A stretch of DNA of 64,000 nt from JAJFUI01 sp039698035 (GCA_039698035.1 JBDKSW010000001.1:62001-126000); one strand, 5' to 3'; positions 16,009-25,298 are shown, counted from the first letter of the stretch. Notes: generated from the sequence alone by a model not told the origin. Translations and numbers: made by a program.

Positions 16009-16785
16009 ATGCGTGGCAATCTCGACGAGTATCGCCGCGACTTGAAGCAACTCGCAACGCTGGGCGAGGAAATGCTCGTTGATATCTCGCTCCGCGACGC
16101 GGCCATGGAAGGCCCTGAAAAACTGGCGGCCGAACACATCTGCGGCTGCTTCGAGCGGAACTATCAACGATGGTACACTGAGGCCGGCGCCGTCGTCGCC
16201 CAGTTGATCTCGGGTCGCAGTGCCGAGTTCGAGCAGCTTTACCTTGGCGACGGCCGACGGAAGGCCATCGACGCCGACTCGTACAACATCCAGGACTGGC
16301 TCACCGGCCGCAAGTTGCCTGCCCCGGCGGTCCGTGGCGGCGAGTCGCTGGCCGTCTCATTGCGGCTGAAGATGCAACTGGAGATCCTGAAATCGGCCGA
16401 GACGCGGCTCGAAAGCAGTCTGTTCGAGATGCGTCAACTGGTTCAAGCCGACCTGTTCGATTCCGAAATCGAAGCCTGTCGGGCCCTGGCGTCGCACGGC
16501 TTTCTGCGGGCGGCCGGCGCGATGGCCGGCGTCATTCTCGAACGCCACTTGCGGCAATTGGCCGAGAGCCACGAGGTCGTCGTTTCCAAAAAGGAACCGA
16601 CGCTCAACGACCTGAACGACCGGCTGAAGATGGCCGGTGTCGTGGACGTGCCCACCTGGCGGCATATCCAGCGGCTGGCCGACATTCGCAACTTGTGCGA
16701 TCACAACAAACACCGCGATCCCCACAAACGTGAGGTTCACGAGTTGATCGACGCGACGGATGGAATCGTGAAAACTCTGGTGTAG
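16009..16785 (+). CDS. HEPN-like helical protein with an RX4H motif
   Basis: The 258-residue soluble, mostly helical protein has a C-terminal half (residues about 150-258) that resembles HEPN/DUF4145-type domains: GFLRAAGAMAGVILERHLRQL, then TLNDLNDRLK and finally IRNLCDHNKH. Arg227 and His232 form an R-x4-H motif of the kind that is catalytic in HEPN ribonucleases. The N-terminal half carries no motif I know. HEPN proteins are often RNA-cutting effectors in toxin, defence or stress systems, but no partner gene (nucleotidyltransferase or antitoxin) sits beside it, so a housekeeping role is possible. The start at 16009 has no clear Shine-Dalgarno sequence. glnE begins 28 bases downstream. Confidence 0.6.
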   Translation: MRGNLDEYRRDLKQLATLGEEMLVDISLRDAAMEGPEKLAAEHICGCFERNYQRWYTEAGAVVAQLISGRSAEFEQLYLGDGRRKAIDADSYNIQDWLTGRKLPAPAVRGGESLAVSLRLKMQLEILKSAETRLESSLFEMRQLVQADLFDSEIEACRALASHGFLRAAGAMAGVILERHLRQLAESHEVVVSKKEPTLNDLNDRLKMAGVVDVPTWRHIQRLADIRNLCDHNKHRDPHKREVHELIDATDGIVKTLV

Positions 16786-16813
16786 TGGCACATGCGTTGA
16801 AAGCGTGGATGCG

Positions 16814-19800
16814 ATGAACACTGCCAGCTTGCGACAATACTTGGATGATCCTTCCGCCGCGGCCGACTGGCTTCGGGGGCTGGGAATTGTCGACACGCGT
16901 CGGGCGCATGGCAACCTGGTCGACATGGCGGAGGCCCGCGTGCCGCTCGATCTGTTGGCGAGCATGTGCGGCCAAATCGAGCGGCATCTGCCGGCGTGCC
17001 CCGACGCCGACATGGCGTTGCACAACTTGGAGCGATTCGTGCGTGCGGCGCGAAACCCGCTCGGTATTGGCGCCTTGTTGCAACGCGACCCGCAAACCAT
17101 GCCGACGTTGCTGCAAATCTTCTCGGCCAGCCAGCACCTGAGCGATCTGCTGGTGACCGACCCCGAGTCGCTTAGCCTGCTGCGCGGCAACGAACGTCAC
17201 GAGATGGGGCGACAACCGCTCGTCGACGAGCTGACGTCCGAAATTGCGGCCCTCGAGCATGACACGGTTGTTCTGCGGGCGCTGCGGCGGTTCAAACGTC
17301 GCGGCACACTGCGGATCGCCTATGGCGATATCATTCGCGGGCAGAGCCTGCGCACTGTGACGATGCAGATTTCGTTTCTGGCCGACGCCATTCTCGAAGC
17401 GGCCGTCGCAGCAGCGCGGCGAAAATTCCAGCGAGCGCGCGGAGTCCCGATGACCGGCGGACGCCCGGCCCGCTTTGTGATTCTGGGGTTGGGGAAGCTT
17501 GGCGGTCTCGAACTGAATTATTCGAGCGACATCGATCTCATTTTCCTTTGCGAAAACAACGGCGTGACCGACGGCCCGCGTCCCATCTCGAACATCGATT
17601 TTTTCGACCTGATGGCCCGCGAAATCGTCCGCCTGTTGACGGAAAAGACCGAACTGGGCGGCGTCTATCGCGTGGATATGCGGCTTCGTCCCGACGGCGC
17701 CCGCGGCCCGATGGTGATGGGCGTTGAAAGCGCCCTGGCGTACTACGACACGCGCGGCCGGACCTGGGAGCGGCAGGCCTACATCAAGGCCCGACCGGTT
17801 GCCGGCGACCGGTCGCTCGGCAACGAGTTTCTCACGACCATGTGGCCCTGGGTGTATCGCCGGTATCTGGGCCACGCCGACATCAGCGGCATCAAGGCCT
17901 TGAAACGGCGGATCGAGCAGCAGACGCTTGGCCACGGCGGCGGCGCCCGCGACGTGAAGACCGGGCGCGGCGGCATCCGCGACATCGAGTTCGTCATCCA
18001 GTTTCTCCAACTGCTCAACGGCGGCGACCTGCCCGAGGTCCGCACGGGCAATACGCTCGAAGCGCTGGCTCGGTTGGAGCGAGCAGGCTGTCTCAGCAAT
18101 CTCGAACGGATGATTCTCGAAGACAACTACACGTTCCTTCGGCAAATCGAGCACCGGCTCCAGATCATGCTCGACCTGCAAACCCATCTGCTGCCGGCCG
18201 ATCATGGTGAGTTGCACAAGCTGGCGTTGCGCATGGGCTACGCGCCGACCGAAGAGGAGTCGGCCCTCGAAGCGTTTCTGCACGACCATCGCGCCAAGAC
18301 CGACCTGAATCGCAAGATCCTCGACCATCTGCTGCACGACGCCTTCAGCGACGACCGACAAACGCAAGCCGAGGTCGATTTGGTGCTCGACCCCGACCCG
18401 CCCCAAGAGCGAATCGATGAGGTGCTGGGCAAGTATCGGTTTCGGGATGTCGCACAAGCGTATCGCAATCTGATGTCGCTTTCCGAAGAGCGAATACGGT
18501 TCCTATCGACGCGACGTTGCCGCCATTTTCTCGCGGCCATCGCGCCGCAACTATTGGCCGCGATCGCGGGAACCGCCGACCCGGACTCGACGCTCGTCAA
18601 CCTCGACCAGGTGAGCAGTTCGCTGGGCGGCAAAGGCGTTCTTTGGGAGCTGTTCCGATTCAACCCGCCAAGCCTCCGGCTTTACGTCGAACTTTGCGCC
18701 TACAGTCCCTATCTCTCCGGCCTGTTGACCAGCAATCCGGGCATGATCGACAGCCTGATGGACAGCCTGGTGCTCGACAAGCTGCCGACGCGAGAAGGGA
18801 TGGGCCGAACGCTGGCCGAGCTGTGCCGCGCCGCGGAGGACGTTGATCCCATTCTGCAGAGTTTCAAGAACGACCAGCAGCTTTGCGTCGGAGTTCGCGA
18901 TATTCTTGGCCGCGACGACGTGCAGGCCACGACCGGCGCTTTGTCCGATATCGCGGAGAGTTGCCTTGCCGAGATTGCCGCCCGAGAGTACGAGCGGCTG
19001 GTCGCCCGCTTTGGGCGTCCATGCCACATGCCTCGCACTCCGCCCGAGGGATCCGCGAGCGTCGTTGAACGATTGCCCTGTGAAATGGTGATTCTCGCGC
19101 TGGGCAAGTTTGGCGGGCGGGAGATGAATTACCACAGTGACCTCGACATCATCTTCCTTTACGAGGGCGACGGAGAGACCGTGCTGGCGGATGACGTCCC
19201 AGGCACGCATCAGACCACGACCAATCAACACTTTTTCAGCGAATTGGCCCAGCGGATCATCCAGACCGTGAGCCGTCGGAGCGGCTACGGCCGGCTCTAC
19301 GAGGTCGATGCAAGGTTGCGTCCGACGGGTCGGAGCGGCGCTCTGGCGACGACATTTGACGAGTTCGTTCGCTACTTTCATGGCGGCGGCGGGCAGCTTT
19401 GGGAACGCCTGGCGCTGTGCAAGGCACGCGTGGTGTACGGCGCATCGCACGCGGCGGAAGCGGCGATGGCCGCCGTCGCCCGAGCCGCGTTCGACCACGC
19501 TTGGTGTCCAGAGGACGCGATCGCCATCCGCCGTATGCGCCGCCGACTCGAAGGCACGGCCCCAGCGGCCGGCGATCTGAAACGCGGGTCCGGCGGCCTC
19601 GTCGATATCGAGTTTATCGTGCAGATGCTCCAACTGAAGCACGGGGCCGACAACCCGCGACTTCGCGTTTCCAACACGCTTCGAACGCTGGCTGAACTAC
19701 GGCAGGCCGGTCTCCTGACGGGCGACGACTGCGACTGCTTCGACCGTGCCTATCGACTGTTGCGAACGATCGAAGGCCGTCTGCGGCTGATGAGCTCGAC

Positions 19801-19948
19801 CGCGCGCGATCGTCTGCCCGAGGACCCTGTCGAGCTGACAAAGCTTGCACGACTGCTGCGCTATTCGAGCGGCAGCGACTTGCTGGCCGATTTTGAAACG
19901 GCGACTCGCGAAACACGCCGCCGGTTCGAGCGGTTGTTCGGTGGATAG
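16814..19948 (+). CDS. glnE: Bifunctional glutamine synthetase adenylyltransferase/adenylyl-removing enzyme
   Basis: The 1,044-residue protein has the duplicated architecture of GlnE, which adenylylates glutamine synthetase to lower its activity and removes the group when nitrogen is short. The first nucleotidyltransferase core (about residues 225-245) reads GLGKLGGLELNYSSDIDLIF. The second (about 760-780) reads ALGKFGGREMNYHSDLDIIF. Each carries the G-G...DxD metal-binding pattern and is followed by the helical partner domain with GRGGIRDIEF or GSGGLVDIEF. It is somewhat longer than the E. coli enzyme (about 946 residues). A GTG at 16805 is an alternative start; the ATG at 16814 is used here. 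No glnA or glnB lies nearby. Confidence 0.93.
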   Translation: MNTASLRQYLDDPSAAADWLRGLGIVDTRRAHGNLVDMAEARVPLDLLASMCGQIERHLPACPDADMALHNLERFVRAARNPLGIGALLQRDPQTMPTLLQIFSASQHLSDLLVTDPESLSLLRGNERHEMGRQPLVDELTSEIAALEHDTVVLRALRRFKRRGTLRIAYGDIIRGQSLRTVTMQISFLADAILEAAVAAARRKFQRARGVPMTGGRPARFVILGLGKLGGLELNYSSDIDLIFLCENNGVTDGPRPISNIDFFDLMAREIVRLLTEKTELGGVYRVDMRLRPDGARGPMVMGVESALAYYDTRGRTWERQAYIKARPVAGDRSLGNEFLTTMWPWVYRRYLGHADISGIKALKRRIEQQTLGHGGGARDVKTGRGGIRDIEFVIQFLQLLNGGDLPEVRTGNTLEALARLERAGCLSNLERMILEDNYTFLRQIEHRLQIMLDLQTHLLPADHGELHKLALRMGYAPTEEESALEAFLHDHRAKTDLNRKILDHLLHDAFSDDRQTQAEVDLVLDPDPPQERIDEVLGKYRFRDVAQAYRNLMSLSEERIRFLSTRRCRHFLAAIAPQLLAAIAGTADPDSTLVNLDQVSSSLGGKGVLWELFRFNPPSLRLYVELCAYSPYLSGLLTSNPGMIDSLMDSLVLDKLPTREGMGRTLAELCRAAEDVDPILQSFKNDQQLCVGVRDILGRDDVQATTGALSDIAESCLAEIAAREYERLVARFGRPCHMPRTPPEGSASVVERLPCEMVILALGKFGGREMNYHSDLDIIFLYEGDGETVLADDVPGTHQTTTNQHFFSELAQRIIQTVSRRSGYGRLYEVDARLRPTGRSGALATTFDEFVRYFHGGGGQLWERLALCKARVVYGASHAAEAAMAAVARAAFDHAWCPEDAIAIRRMRRRLEGTAPAAGDLKRGSGGLVDIEFIVQMLQLKHGADNPRLRVSNTLRTLAELRQAGLLTGDDCDCFDRAYRLLRTIEGRLRLMSSTARDRLPEDPVELTKLARLLRYSSGSDLLADFETATRETRRRFERLFGG

Positions 19949-20064
19949 AATGACAAGCTGGGCGAGGTTTCACAATTGCGAATGTTTTGGCTGTTGCGGA
20001 CCGATGACGGTGAGGCCGTTGGACATGCGTCATTTTGAACTTCCCTCTTGAGTTTCACGCCGCC

Positions 20065-20928
20065 ATGCGTCTCGCCTATAGCTCAAACGCGTACCTGAAC
20101 TTCTCGATCGAAGACACCATCGCACGGATTGCCGGCTTGGGCTTCGAGGGGCTCGAGCTGCTGGCCGACGTGCCGCACGCTTGGCCCGCCGGATTGCTGG
20201 ACGAGCACAAACGGGCCATCCGCCAATGCCTCGATCGCCACGGCTTGGCCATTTCCAACGTCAACGCGTTCATGATGAACGCCGTCGCCGACCCGCGACA
20301 ACCCTACTGGCATCCGTCGTGGATCGAGCCGGACCGACATTATCGGGCGATCCGCCGCGAGCACACAAAAAAGGCGTTGCGGCTGGCCAAGGACCTCGGC
20401 GCCCCGTCCATTCAGACCGAGCCGGGCGGTCCGCTGGCGGCGGGCCAGTCGTGGCGCGAGGCGGCCGACACGTTTTACGAAGAGATCATGCCGTGCGTCG
20501 AGCTGGCCGAACAGTTGCAAATCCTTCTGCTGATCGAGCCCGAGCCGGGCCTGATGCTCGAGACCTTCGAGCAGTACCTGGAGTTCGCCGGGTGGGTCGG
20601 CTCGCCTTGGATGGGGCTGAACTTCGACATCGGGCACGCGTTCTGCGTGGGCCAGGATCCGGCCGAGTGGATCGCCCGAATGGCCCGGCACACGAAGCAC
20701 TACCACATCGAGGACATTGCCGCGACGCGACGCCACGCCCACATGATTCCCGGCCATGGGGCGATTGACTTCCAAGCCGTTTTGCGGGAGATTGACCGCA
20801 CCGACTACCAGGGTTGGATTACCGTCGAACTCTACCCGTACATGGACGATCCCGACGCCGCCGGGCGAGAGGCCAGGGAGCTTCTCGCCGCGACAATCCG
20901 GGGAATTGAGCAGGATCGATGCCGATGA
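20065..20928 (+). CDS. Sugar phosphate isomerase/epimerase-like TIM barrel protein (first of two)
   Basis: The 287-residue protein is an AP-endonuclease-2/xylose-isomerase-like TIM barrel. Typical features are IEDTIARIAGLGFEGLELL at the first strands, the metal-site acid in LLIEPEPG, the NFDIGHAFC segment, KHYHIEDIA and the closing WITVELYPY. It should bind a divalent metal and act on a small polyol, sugar or related metabolite, but the substrate cannot be read from sequence. The ATG at 20065 is preferred over an earlier in-frame start. Its stop overlaps the next start (ATGA), so it is translationally coupled to the UbiA-type gene, and a second barrel follows that gene. Confidence 0.85.
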   Translation: MRLAYSSNAYLNFSIEDTIARIAGLGFEGLELLADVPHAWPAGLLDEHKRAIRQCLDRHGLAISNVNAFMMNAVADPRQPYWHPSWIEPDRHYRAIRREHTKKALRLAKDLGAPSIQTEPGGPLAAGQSWREAADTFYEEIMPCVELAEQLQILLLIEPEPGLMLETFEQYLEFAGWVGSPWMGLNFDIGHAFCVGQDPAEWIARMARHTKHYHIEDIAATRRHAHMIPGHGAIDFQAVLREIDRTDYQGWITVELYPYMDDPDAAGREARELLAATIRGIEQDRCR

Positions 20929-21950
20929 GCGACGCCGCCAGCGAAAGCGAAGAAATCCGCGATCGAATCGAACGAGACGCCCAACGTCGGCGGCAACGTC
21001 GCATGGCCTCGCCCGGCCACGCCCTGCTCCAATTGCTGAGGCTTCCCAACATCTTCACCGCGATGGCCGATGTGATGATGGGATTCCTCTTCGTCCAGAC
21101 AGCGAGCCCGTGGCGCGACGGACCGTGGACGCCGACGGTCTGGGACATCGTGACGCTTACAGCGCTGCTCAGCGCGTCGGGCCTGTTGTATGCGGCAGGC
21201 GTCGTGCTCAACGACGTGTTCGATCTGGAAATCGACCGTCGCGAACGGCCAGATCGACCGTTGCCCTCGGGCCGCATTTCGGTCGCGTGGGCCCGACGAT
21301 TCGGTTACCGATTGCTGCTGCTGGGCGTGGCGGCCGCGACGGCCACCGCACTGACCGTTGGCCATTTCGCGCCGGGCGCCGTGGCCGCGCTACTGGCCGT
21401 GACGATCCTGCTTTATGACGCTTGGCTGAAGCGGACGCCGTTGGGACCGATGGCGATGGGCGCTTGCCGTGCGCTTAACGTCCTGCTCGGGATGGCCGCT
21501 TGCGACGCAACGCTGCGCACGGTCGATTGGCTCGTTGCCGGCGGGCTCGGCGTCTACGTTGTTGGCGTCACCTGGTTCGCCCGAAACGAATCGCGACAAA
21601 GCGACCGGCGTCACCTGACCCTCGCCACGCTGGTCATCACACTGGGCATGGCGATGATCGCATGGCTTCCGCGATGGTCCGATCGCGTGATTGCGCCCAT
21701 TCAACGGAGCCCGGGGCTGTGGTATCTGCTCGTCGGAGCTTTGGGCGTCGTCATTGTTCGCCGCTGCGTGGCCGCCATCGTCGATCCTGGCCCGTCCCGT
21801 GTGAAAATGGCTGTCACGCAGTGTGTGCTGTCGATCGTCATGCTCGACGCGGTCGCTTGCTATTCGATGCGCGGTGTCTATTGGGCCACCGGGATCTTGT
21901 TGTTTTGGGTGCCCGCGCTGCTTGCCGCTCGATGGATCGAGACGACGTAA
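20925..21950 (+). CDS. UbiA-family prenyltransferase (EboC-like)
   Basis: The 341-residue integral membrane protein has about nine transmembrane helices after a 30-residue charged N-terminus. The first Asp-rich motif of the UbiA superfamily is intact (NDVFDLEIDRRERPDRPLPSG, Asn96, Asp97, Asp100, Asp104) and binds the Mg-diphosphate of the prenyl donor. The second motif region reads LYDAWLKRTPLGP with only one Asp, as I recall for EboC-type members, followed by CRALNVLLG. It transfers a prenyl or phytyl chain onto an acceptor not identifiable here. It overlaps the flanking TIM-barrel genes at both ends (ATGA and TAATG), so the three are one operon and probably one pathway. Confidence 0.85.
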   Translation: MSDAASESEEIRDRIERDAQRRRQRRMASPGHALLQLLRLPNIFTAMADVMMGFLFVQTASPWRDGPWTPTVWDIVTLTALLSASGLLYAAGVVLNDVFDLEIDRRERPDRPLPSGRISVAWARRFGYRLLLLGVAAATATALTVGHFAPGAVAALLAVTILLYDAWLKRTPLGPMAMGACRALNVLLGMAACDATLRTVDWLVAGGLGVYVVGVTWFARNESRQSDRRHLTLATLVITLGMAMIAWLPRWSDRVIAPIQRSPGLWYLLVGALGVVIVRRCVAAIVDPGPSRVKMAVTQCVLSIVMLDAVACYSMRGVYWATGILLFWVPALLAARWIETT

Positions 21951-22840
21951 TGTATCTCGGCTACAACACCAACGGCCTGGCGCATCACGATCTGCTCGAC
22001 GCGGTCGAGCTTCTGCACGAGATCGGCTATCGCGGCGTCGCCGTCACGATCGACCACGGCGTCCTTTCGCCGCGGGATCCTGGGCGAGCCGAGCAACTTG
22101 GCCGGTTGGGCCGCCTGCTTGAGCGGTTCGGAATGCGATCCGTCATCGAGACGGGCGCTCGCTATCTGCTCGATCTCCGAACGAAGCACGAGCCAACGCT
22201 GCTGTCCAAACGGCGTGAAGAGCGGATCGCGTTTTACAGGTACGCCGTCGATTGCGCCGCAGAGCTTGGCAGCGATTGTGTCTCGCTCTGGTCCGGACGG
22301 CTCATCGAGGAGAATCCCAATCCGTTTCTTCGGTTGGCCGACGGCCTGCGCGACGTGCTCAACTACGCTGCGGCCCGCAACGTCGCGATCGCATTCGAGC
22401 CGGAACCGGGCATGTTGGTCGACACGATGGCGTCGTTCAAACACTTGCTGCAAACCATGCAACAGGTCGCCGGCGCGCCGGAATGCAACGCGGGGCCGGT
22501 TGTCAATTCACCTGAATCGCGGTCCGGCGACGATCTGCTTTGTCTGACGCTCGACATGGGCCATCTGCAATGTCAGGGCGAGACGCCGATCTCTGACGTG
22601 ATCCGCCGCTGGGCGTCGCGGCTCGTAAATGTCCACATCGAGGACATGCGGCTCGGACTGCACGAGCATCTGATGTTCGGCGAGGGGGAAATTGACTTTC
22701 CGCCCGTCTTGCACGCATTGAACGAGGTCGGCTACCAGGGCGGCGTCTTCGTCGAATTGCCGCGTCACAGTCACGAAGGGCCTGCCGCCGCCCGACGGGC
22801 GTTCGAGTTCTTGACGCCTCTCATCGCGCGCCTTGGGTAA
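21950..22840 (+). CDS. Sugar phosphate isomerase/epimerase-like TIM barrel protein (second of two, EboE-like)
   Basis: The 296-residue protein is another xylose-isomerase-like TIM barrel: YNTNGLAHHDLLDAVELLHE, then YRGVAVTIDHGVL, IETGARYLLD, VAIAFEPEPGML, LTLDMGHLQC, VNVHIEDM and FVELPRHSHEG. The conserved Glu, Asp, His and Glu at the strand ends suit a divalent metal site. It resembles the barrel proteins of the Ebo metabolite-trafficking cluster more than sugar-pathway isomerases, though this is judged by eye. Its ATG overlaps the UbiA stop in a TAATG junction. No eboA, eboB, eboD or eboF gene follows. The next gene is an efflux lipoprotein 261 bases downstream. Confidence 0.85.
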   Translation: MYLGYNTNGLAHHDLLDAVELLHEIGYRGVAVTIDHGVLSPRDPGRAEQLGRLGRLLERFGMRSVIETGARYLLDLRTKHEPTLLSKRREERIAFYRYAVDCAAELGSDCVSLWSGRLIEENPNPFLRLADGLRDVLNYAAARNVAIAFEPEPGMLVDTMASFKHLLQTMQQVAGAPECNAGPVVNSPESRSGDDLLCLTLDMGHLQCQGETPISDVIRRWASRLVNVHIEDMRLGLHEHLMFGEGEIDFPPVLHALNEVGYQGGVFVELPRHSHEGPAAARRAFEFLTPLIARLG

Positions 22841-22962
22841 GGCACGTCCCATGGCTTGATCGCCGCCAAGACGCCCTCGGCAGTCCAAGCCGGGGCTTAG
22901 CTCCTCCGTTTTTGGTAAGGAAGCAGCTTCCGAGAGGTTGCGTTTTGCGGTCATGCGCAAGA

Positions 22963-22979
22963 CCGTGTGTTAAACACGG
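22963..22979. promoter_or_regulatory. Palindrome upstream of the efflux lipoprotein gene (possible operator)
   Basis: CCGTGT and ACACGG face each other around a five-base centre (22963-22979), about 120 bases before the ATG at 23102. The size suits a dimeric repressor site. No regulator gene is adjacent, so this is tentative. Confidence 0.3.
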
Positions 22980-23101
22980 CAAACAGGATAGGATATTCTG
23001 GCGTTGGTGGGATGTGGGGTTTTTCTTCTATTCCGGTTGTATGGATCGTGCCGAATTAGCCAAGTAGACGCTCATGGTTTTCGCAGGTGGGGGGATGTCG
23101 A

Positions 23102-24724
23102 ATGTTCCGGCCTCGATTTGCCGCGCTGGCGGCGTTCCTTTTTCTCGTCGCAGCGCTGACGGGCTGCGGCACTAGTTTTCGCCAGTACGTCAGGAACGGG
23201 TTCAAGGTGGGCCCGAATTACTCGACGCCATCTGCGGCGGTGGCCGAGCAATGGATCGACGCGCCACACATCCCAACCGCCAACGAGCCGGAGCAGATCT
23301 GCCGGTGGTGGACCGTCTTCAACGATCGGAAGTTGAACCACCTCGTCAGTTGCGCCTATCGACAAAACCTCAGCTTGCGTCAGGCCTGCTACCGCGTGCT
23401 CCAGGCCCGGGCACAGTTGGCTGTCGCTCGCGGAGACATCTTCCCGCAGAGCCAGTACGCCTCGGGTGACTATCGACGTTCGGGCGGCGCAGGCTCGGCC
23501 TGGACCAACACATGGGACTACGGCTTCGGCTTGCAATGGGAGCTGGACTTTTGGGGCAGGCTGCGACGAGCCGTCACGGCGGCCACGGACAACCTTGAAG
23601 CTTCCGTCGCTGACTACGATGGCGTGCTCGTGACCATGCTGGGCGACATCGCCAAGAACTACGTCCAGGTTCGGACGGATCAAGAACGGATTCGCTTGTT
23701 GCGGGCGAACGCCGATATCCAACGCGACGTTCTGAACTACATCGATGTGCGACTCCGCGCCGGTTTCAAGCAGACTGAACTGGACTCGGCCCAATCGCTC
23801 AGCACTCTGCGCCAGACAGAGGCCGGAATTCCGACCCTCGAGATCGACATGCGTCAGGCCGAAGACGCGCTCTGCGTCTTGTTGGGCATTCCGACGGTCG
23901 ATCTGCGAAAGCTGCTGGACGGCGGTCCCATTCCAAGTTCACCGCCGGAGGTCGCCCTGGGCATACCGTGCGACCTGTTGCGCCGCCGGCCAGATGTCCG
24001 CCAGGCGGAACGTTTGGCTGCCGCGCAGGGCGAGCAAATCGGGATCGCCGAGGCCGAACTCTATCCGATTTTCACGATCAACGGAACGATGGGGTACACG
24101 GCATCGAACTTTGGCGACTTGTTCAAGAGCGCATCGTTCAATGCAAATGCCGGCCCGTCATTCCAATGGAACTTGCTCAACTACGGACGCATTGTCAACA
24201 ACGTCCGATATCGGAACGCCAGGTTCCAAGAGTTGGTGGCCGCCTATCAGCAGACCGTCCTGCAAGCGAATTCGGAAGTCGAGAACGGTCTGGCGACGTT
24301 CCTGGAATCTCAGCGGCGTACGCGATTATTGGACGAAAGCGTCGTGGCGTCGGAAAGGGCCCGCGGCATTTCGATTCTGCGTTATAAGCAGGGCGTCGAC
24401 AACTTCACGACCTACGCGGTCATCGAGCAGAACCTGGTGACGCAACAAGACTCGGCCGCGCAAGCGCGCGGTCAGATTGCGCAGGGGCTGATCGCCACCT
24501 ATCGGGCGCTGGGAGGCGGTTGGGAACTGCGGCTTAGCGAGGACCCGGGTCCCTCGCAGCCGGCCGGCGTCTGGCCGCTTCCGGCCGTGCCCGATCAGGT
24601 TCCCGTGCCGAACCAAGGCCCTGTCAATGCTGCTCCAGACAGTCCGCCGCCCGAGCCGCCGGCCGCTCCGGTTCCAAACACGAAACCGGCGGAAACGGTC
24701 CAACCTCCGGCGGAACGGCCCTAG
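23102..24724 (+). CDS. Outer-membrane efflux lipoprotein (TolC/NodT family)
   Basis: The 540-residue protein has a lipoprotein signal peptide with lipobox LTGC (Cys22) and two outer-membrane-factor halves. The mature start KVGPNYSTP, the WWTVFNDRKLNHLV segment, LQWELDFWGRLRR, CDLLRRRPDVRQAERLAAAQ and FQWNLLNYGRIVNN are hallmarks of NodT-type RND efflux outer-membrane components. A Pro-rich tail of about 60 residues is added at the C-terminus. It should form a trimeric exit duct with an inner-membrane pump and adaptor, neither of which is in the window. The ATG at 23102 is chosen over a GTG 15 bases earlier because it gives a normal signal peptide and GGGGGG lies upstream. Confidence 0.92.
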   Translation: MFRPRFAALAAFLFLVAALTGCGTSFRQYVRNGFKVGPNYSTPSAAVAEQWIDAPHIPTANEPEQICRWWTVFNDRKLNHLVSCAYRQNLSLRQACYRVLQARAQLAVARGDIFPQSQYASGDYRRSGGAGSAWTNTWDYGFGLQWELDFWGRLRRAVTAATDNLEASVADYDGVLVTMLGDIAKNYVQVRTDQERIRLLRANADIQRDVLNYIDVRLRAGFKQTELDSAQSLSTLRQTEAGIPTLEIDMRQAEDALCVLLGIPTVDLRKLLDGGPIPSSPPEVALGIPCDLLRRRPDVRQAERLAAAQGEQIGIAEAELYPIFTINGTMGYTASNFGDLFKSASFNANAGPSFQWNLLNYGRIVNNVRYRNARFQELVAAYQQTVLQANSEVENGLATFLESQRRTRLLDESVVASERARGISILRYKQGVDNFTTYAVIEQNLVTQQDSAAQARGQIAQGLIATYRALGGGWELRLSEDPGPSQPAGVWPLPAVPDQVPVPNQGPVNAAPDSPPPEPPAAPVPNTKPAETVQPPAERP

Positions 24725-24827
24725 AGCCATTTCGCGCTGCCGACAACGTCCAGGACGTCGCGCCTCACGCTCGTTGGCCCGCGAGGCCGGCGTCCTCGCG
24801 TATCACACACATCGCAAGGCGATGCCG

Positions 24828-24850
24828 CCATGAGCGGATGCCGCTCATGG
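24828..24850. terminator. Perfect hairpin between convergent genes
   Basis: CCATGAGCGG and CCGCTCATGG pair perfectly (10 bp) around a three-base ATG loop, between the efflux gene and the convergent DUF1844 gene. It is placed to stop transcription from both sides, although neither side has a clear T-run. Confidence 0.45.
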
Positions 24851-24875
24851 GCCGGCCAGTCGCGTTAGCAACAAT

Positions 24876-25298
24876 CTAGGTCTTGGGTCCGGTGTCTTTG
24901 GCCGACTCGCTGACGCCGATGAAGGCCATTCGAAGTTCGTGCAGCACGTTTTCCAGCTCGGAGCTTTCCTCGGGCGTGCGATTGCCCTCGGTCTTTTCCT
25001 GGAGCATCGCCAGCATGTCGATTGCGTGCTTGGCGTGATCCGGTTGCCGAACTGACTTTTTGGCGATCGGATTCGGGATTAGGCCCAAAGCCATCGCGCC
25101 CTGCAAGTAGAGCGTGCCGATCAGGAACGTGAAATCGGCCGGCGGCAGCGGCGGGGTCGAGCCTGAGGGCTGCTGTCCGGAGGCCGGCTTGTCAGAAGTG
25201 CCAGATTGGCGTGCGGCTTCCTTCTCCGCTTGCACTTGGCTCTTCCAATCCTCGTCGATAATGATCTTCTTTTCGGGTTGGTTGCTTTCAGCAGTCAT
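24876..25298 (-). CDS. DUF1844 domain protein
   Basis: The 140-residue protein begins MTAESNQPEKKIIIDEDWK, has a Pro/Gln/Ser-rich linker (about residues 35-55) and then the DUF1844 core: PPADFTFLIGTLYLQGAMALGL, NPIAKKSVRQPDHAKHAIDML and EENVLHELRM-like helices. This small cytoplasmic family is widespread in planctomycetes and some other phyla, and has no known function. GGAGG lies eight bases before the ATG at 25298, which fixes the start within a longer open frame. It follows pyrG after 55 bases on the same strand, so the two are probably co-transcribed. Confidence 0.85.
   Translation of the reverse strand: MTAESNQPEKKIIIDEDWKSQVQAEKEAARQSGTSDKPASGQQPSGSTPPLPPADFTFLIGTLYLQGAMALGLIPNPIAKKSVRQPDHAKHAIDMLAMLQEKTEGNRTPEESSELENVLHELRMAFIGVSESAKDTGPKT

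Noticed and set aside
16604..18457. Minus-strand open frame across the HEPN-like/glnE junction
   Set aside because: It overlaps two well-supported genes and has no domain signature.
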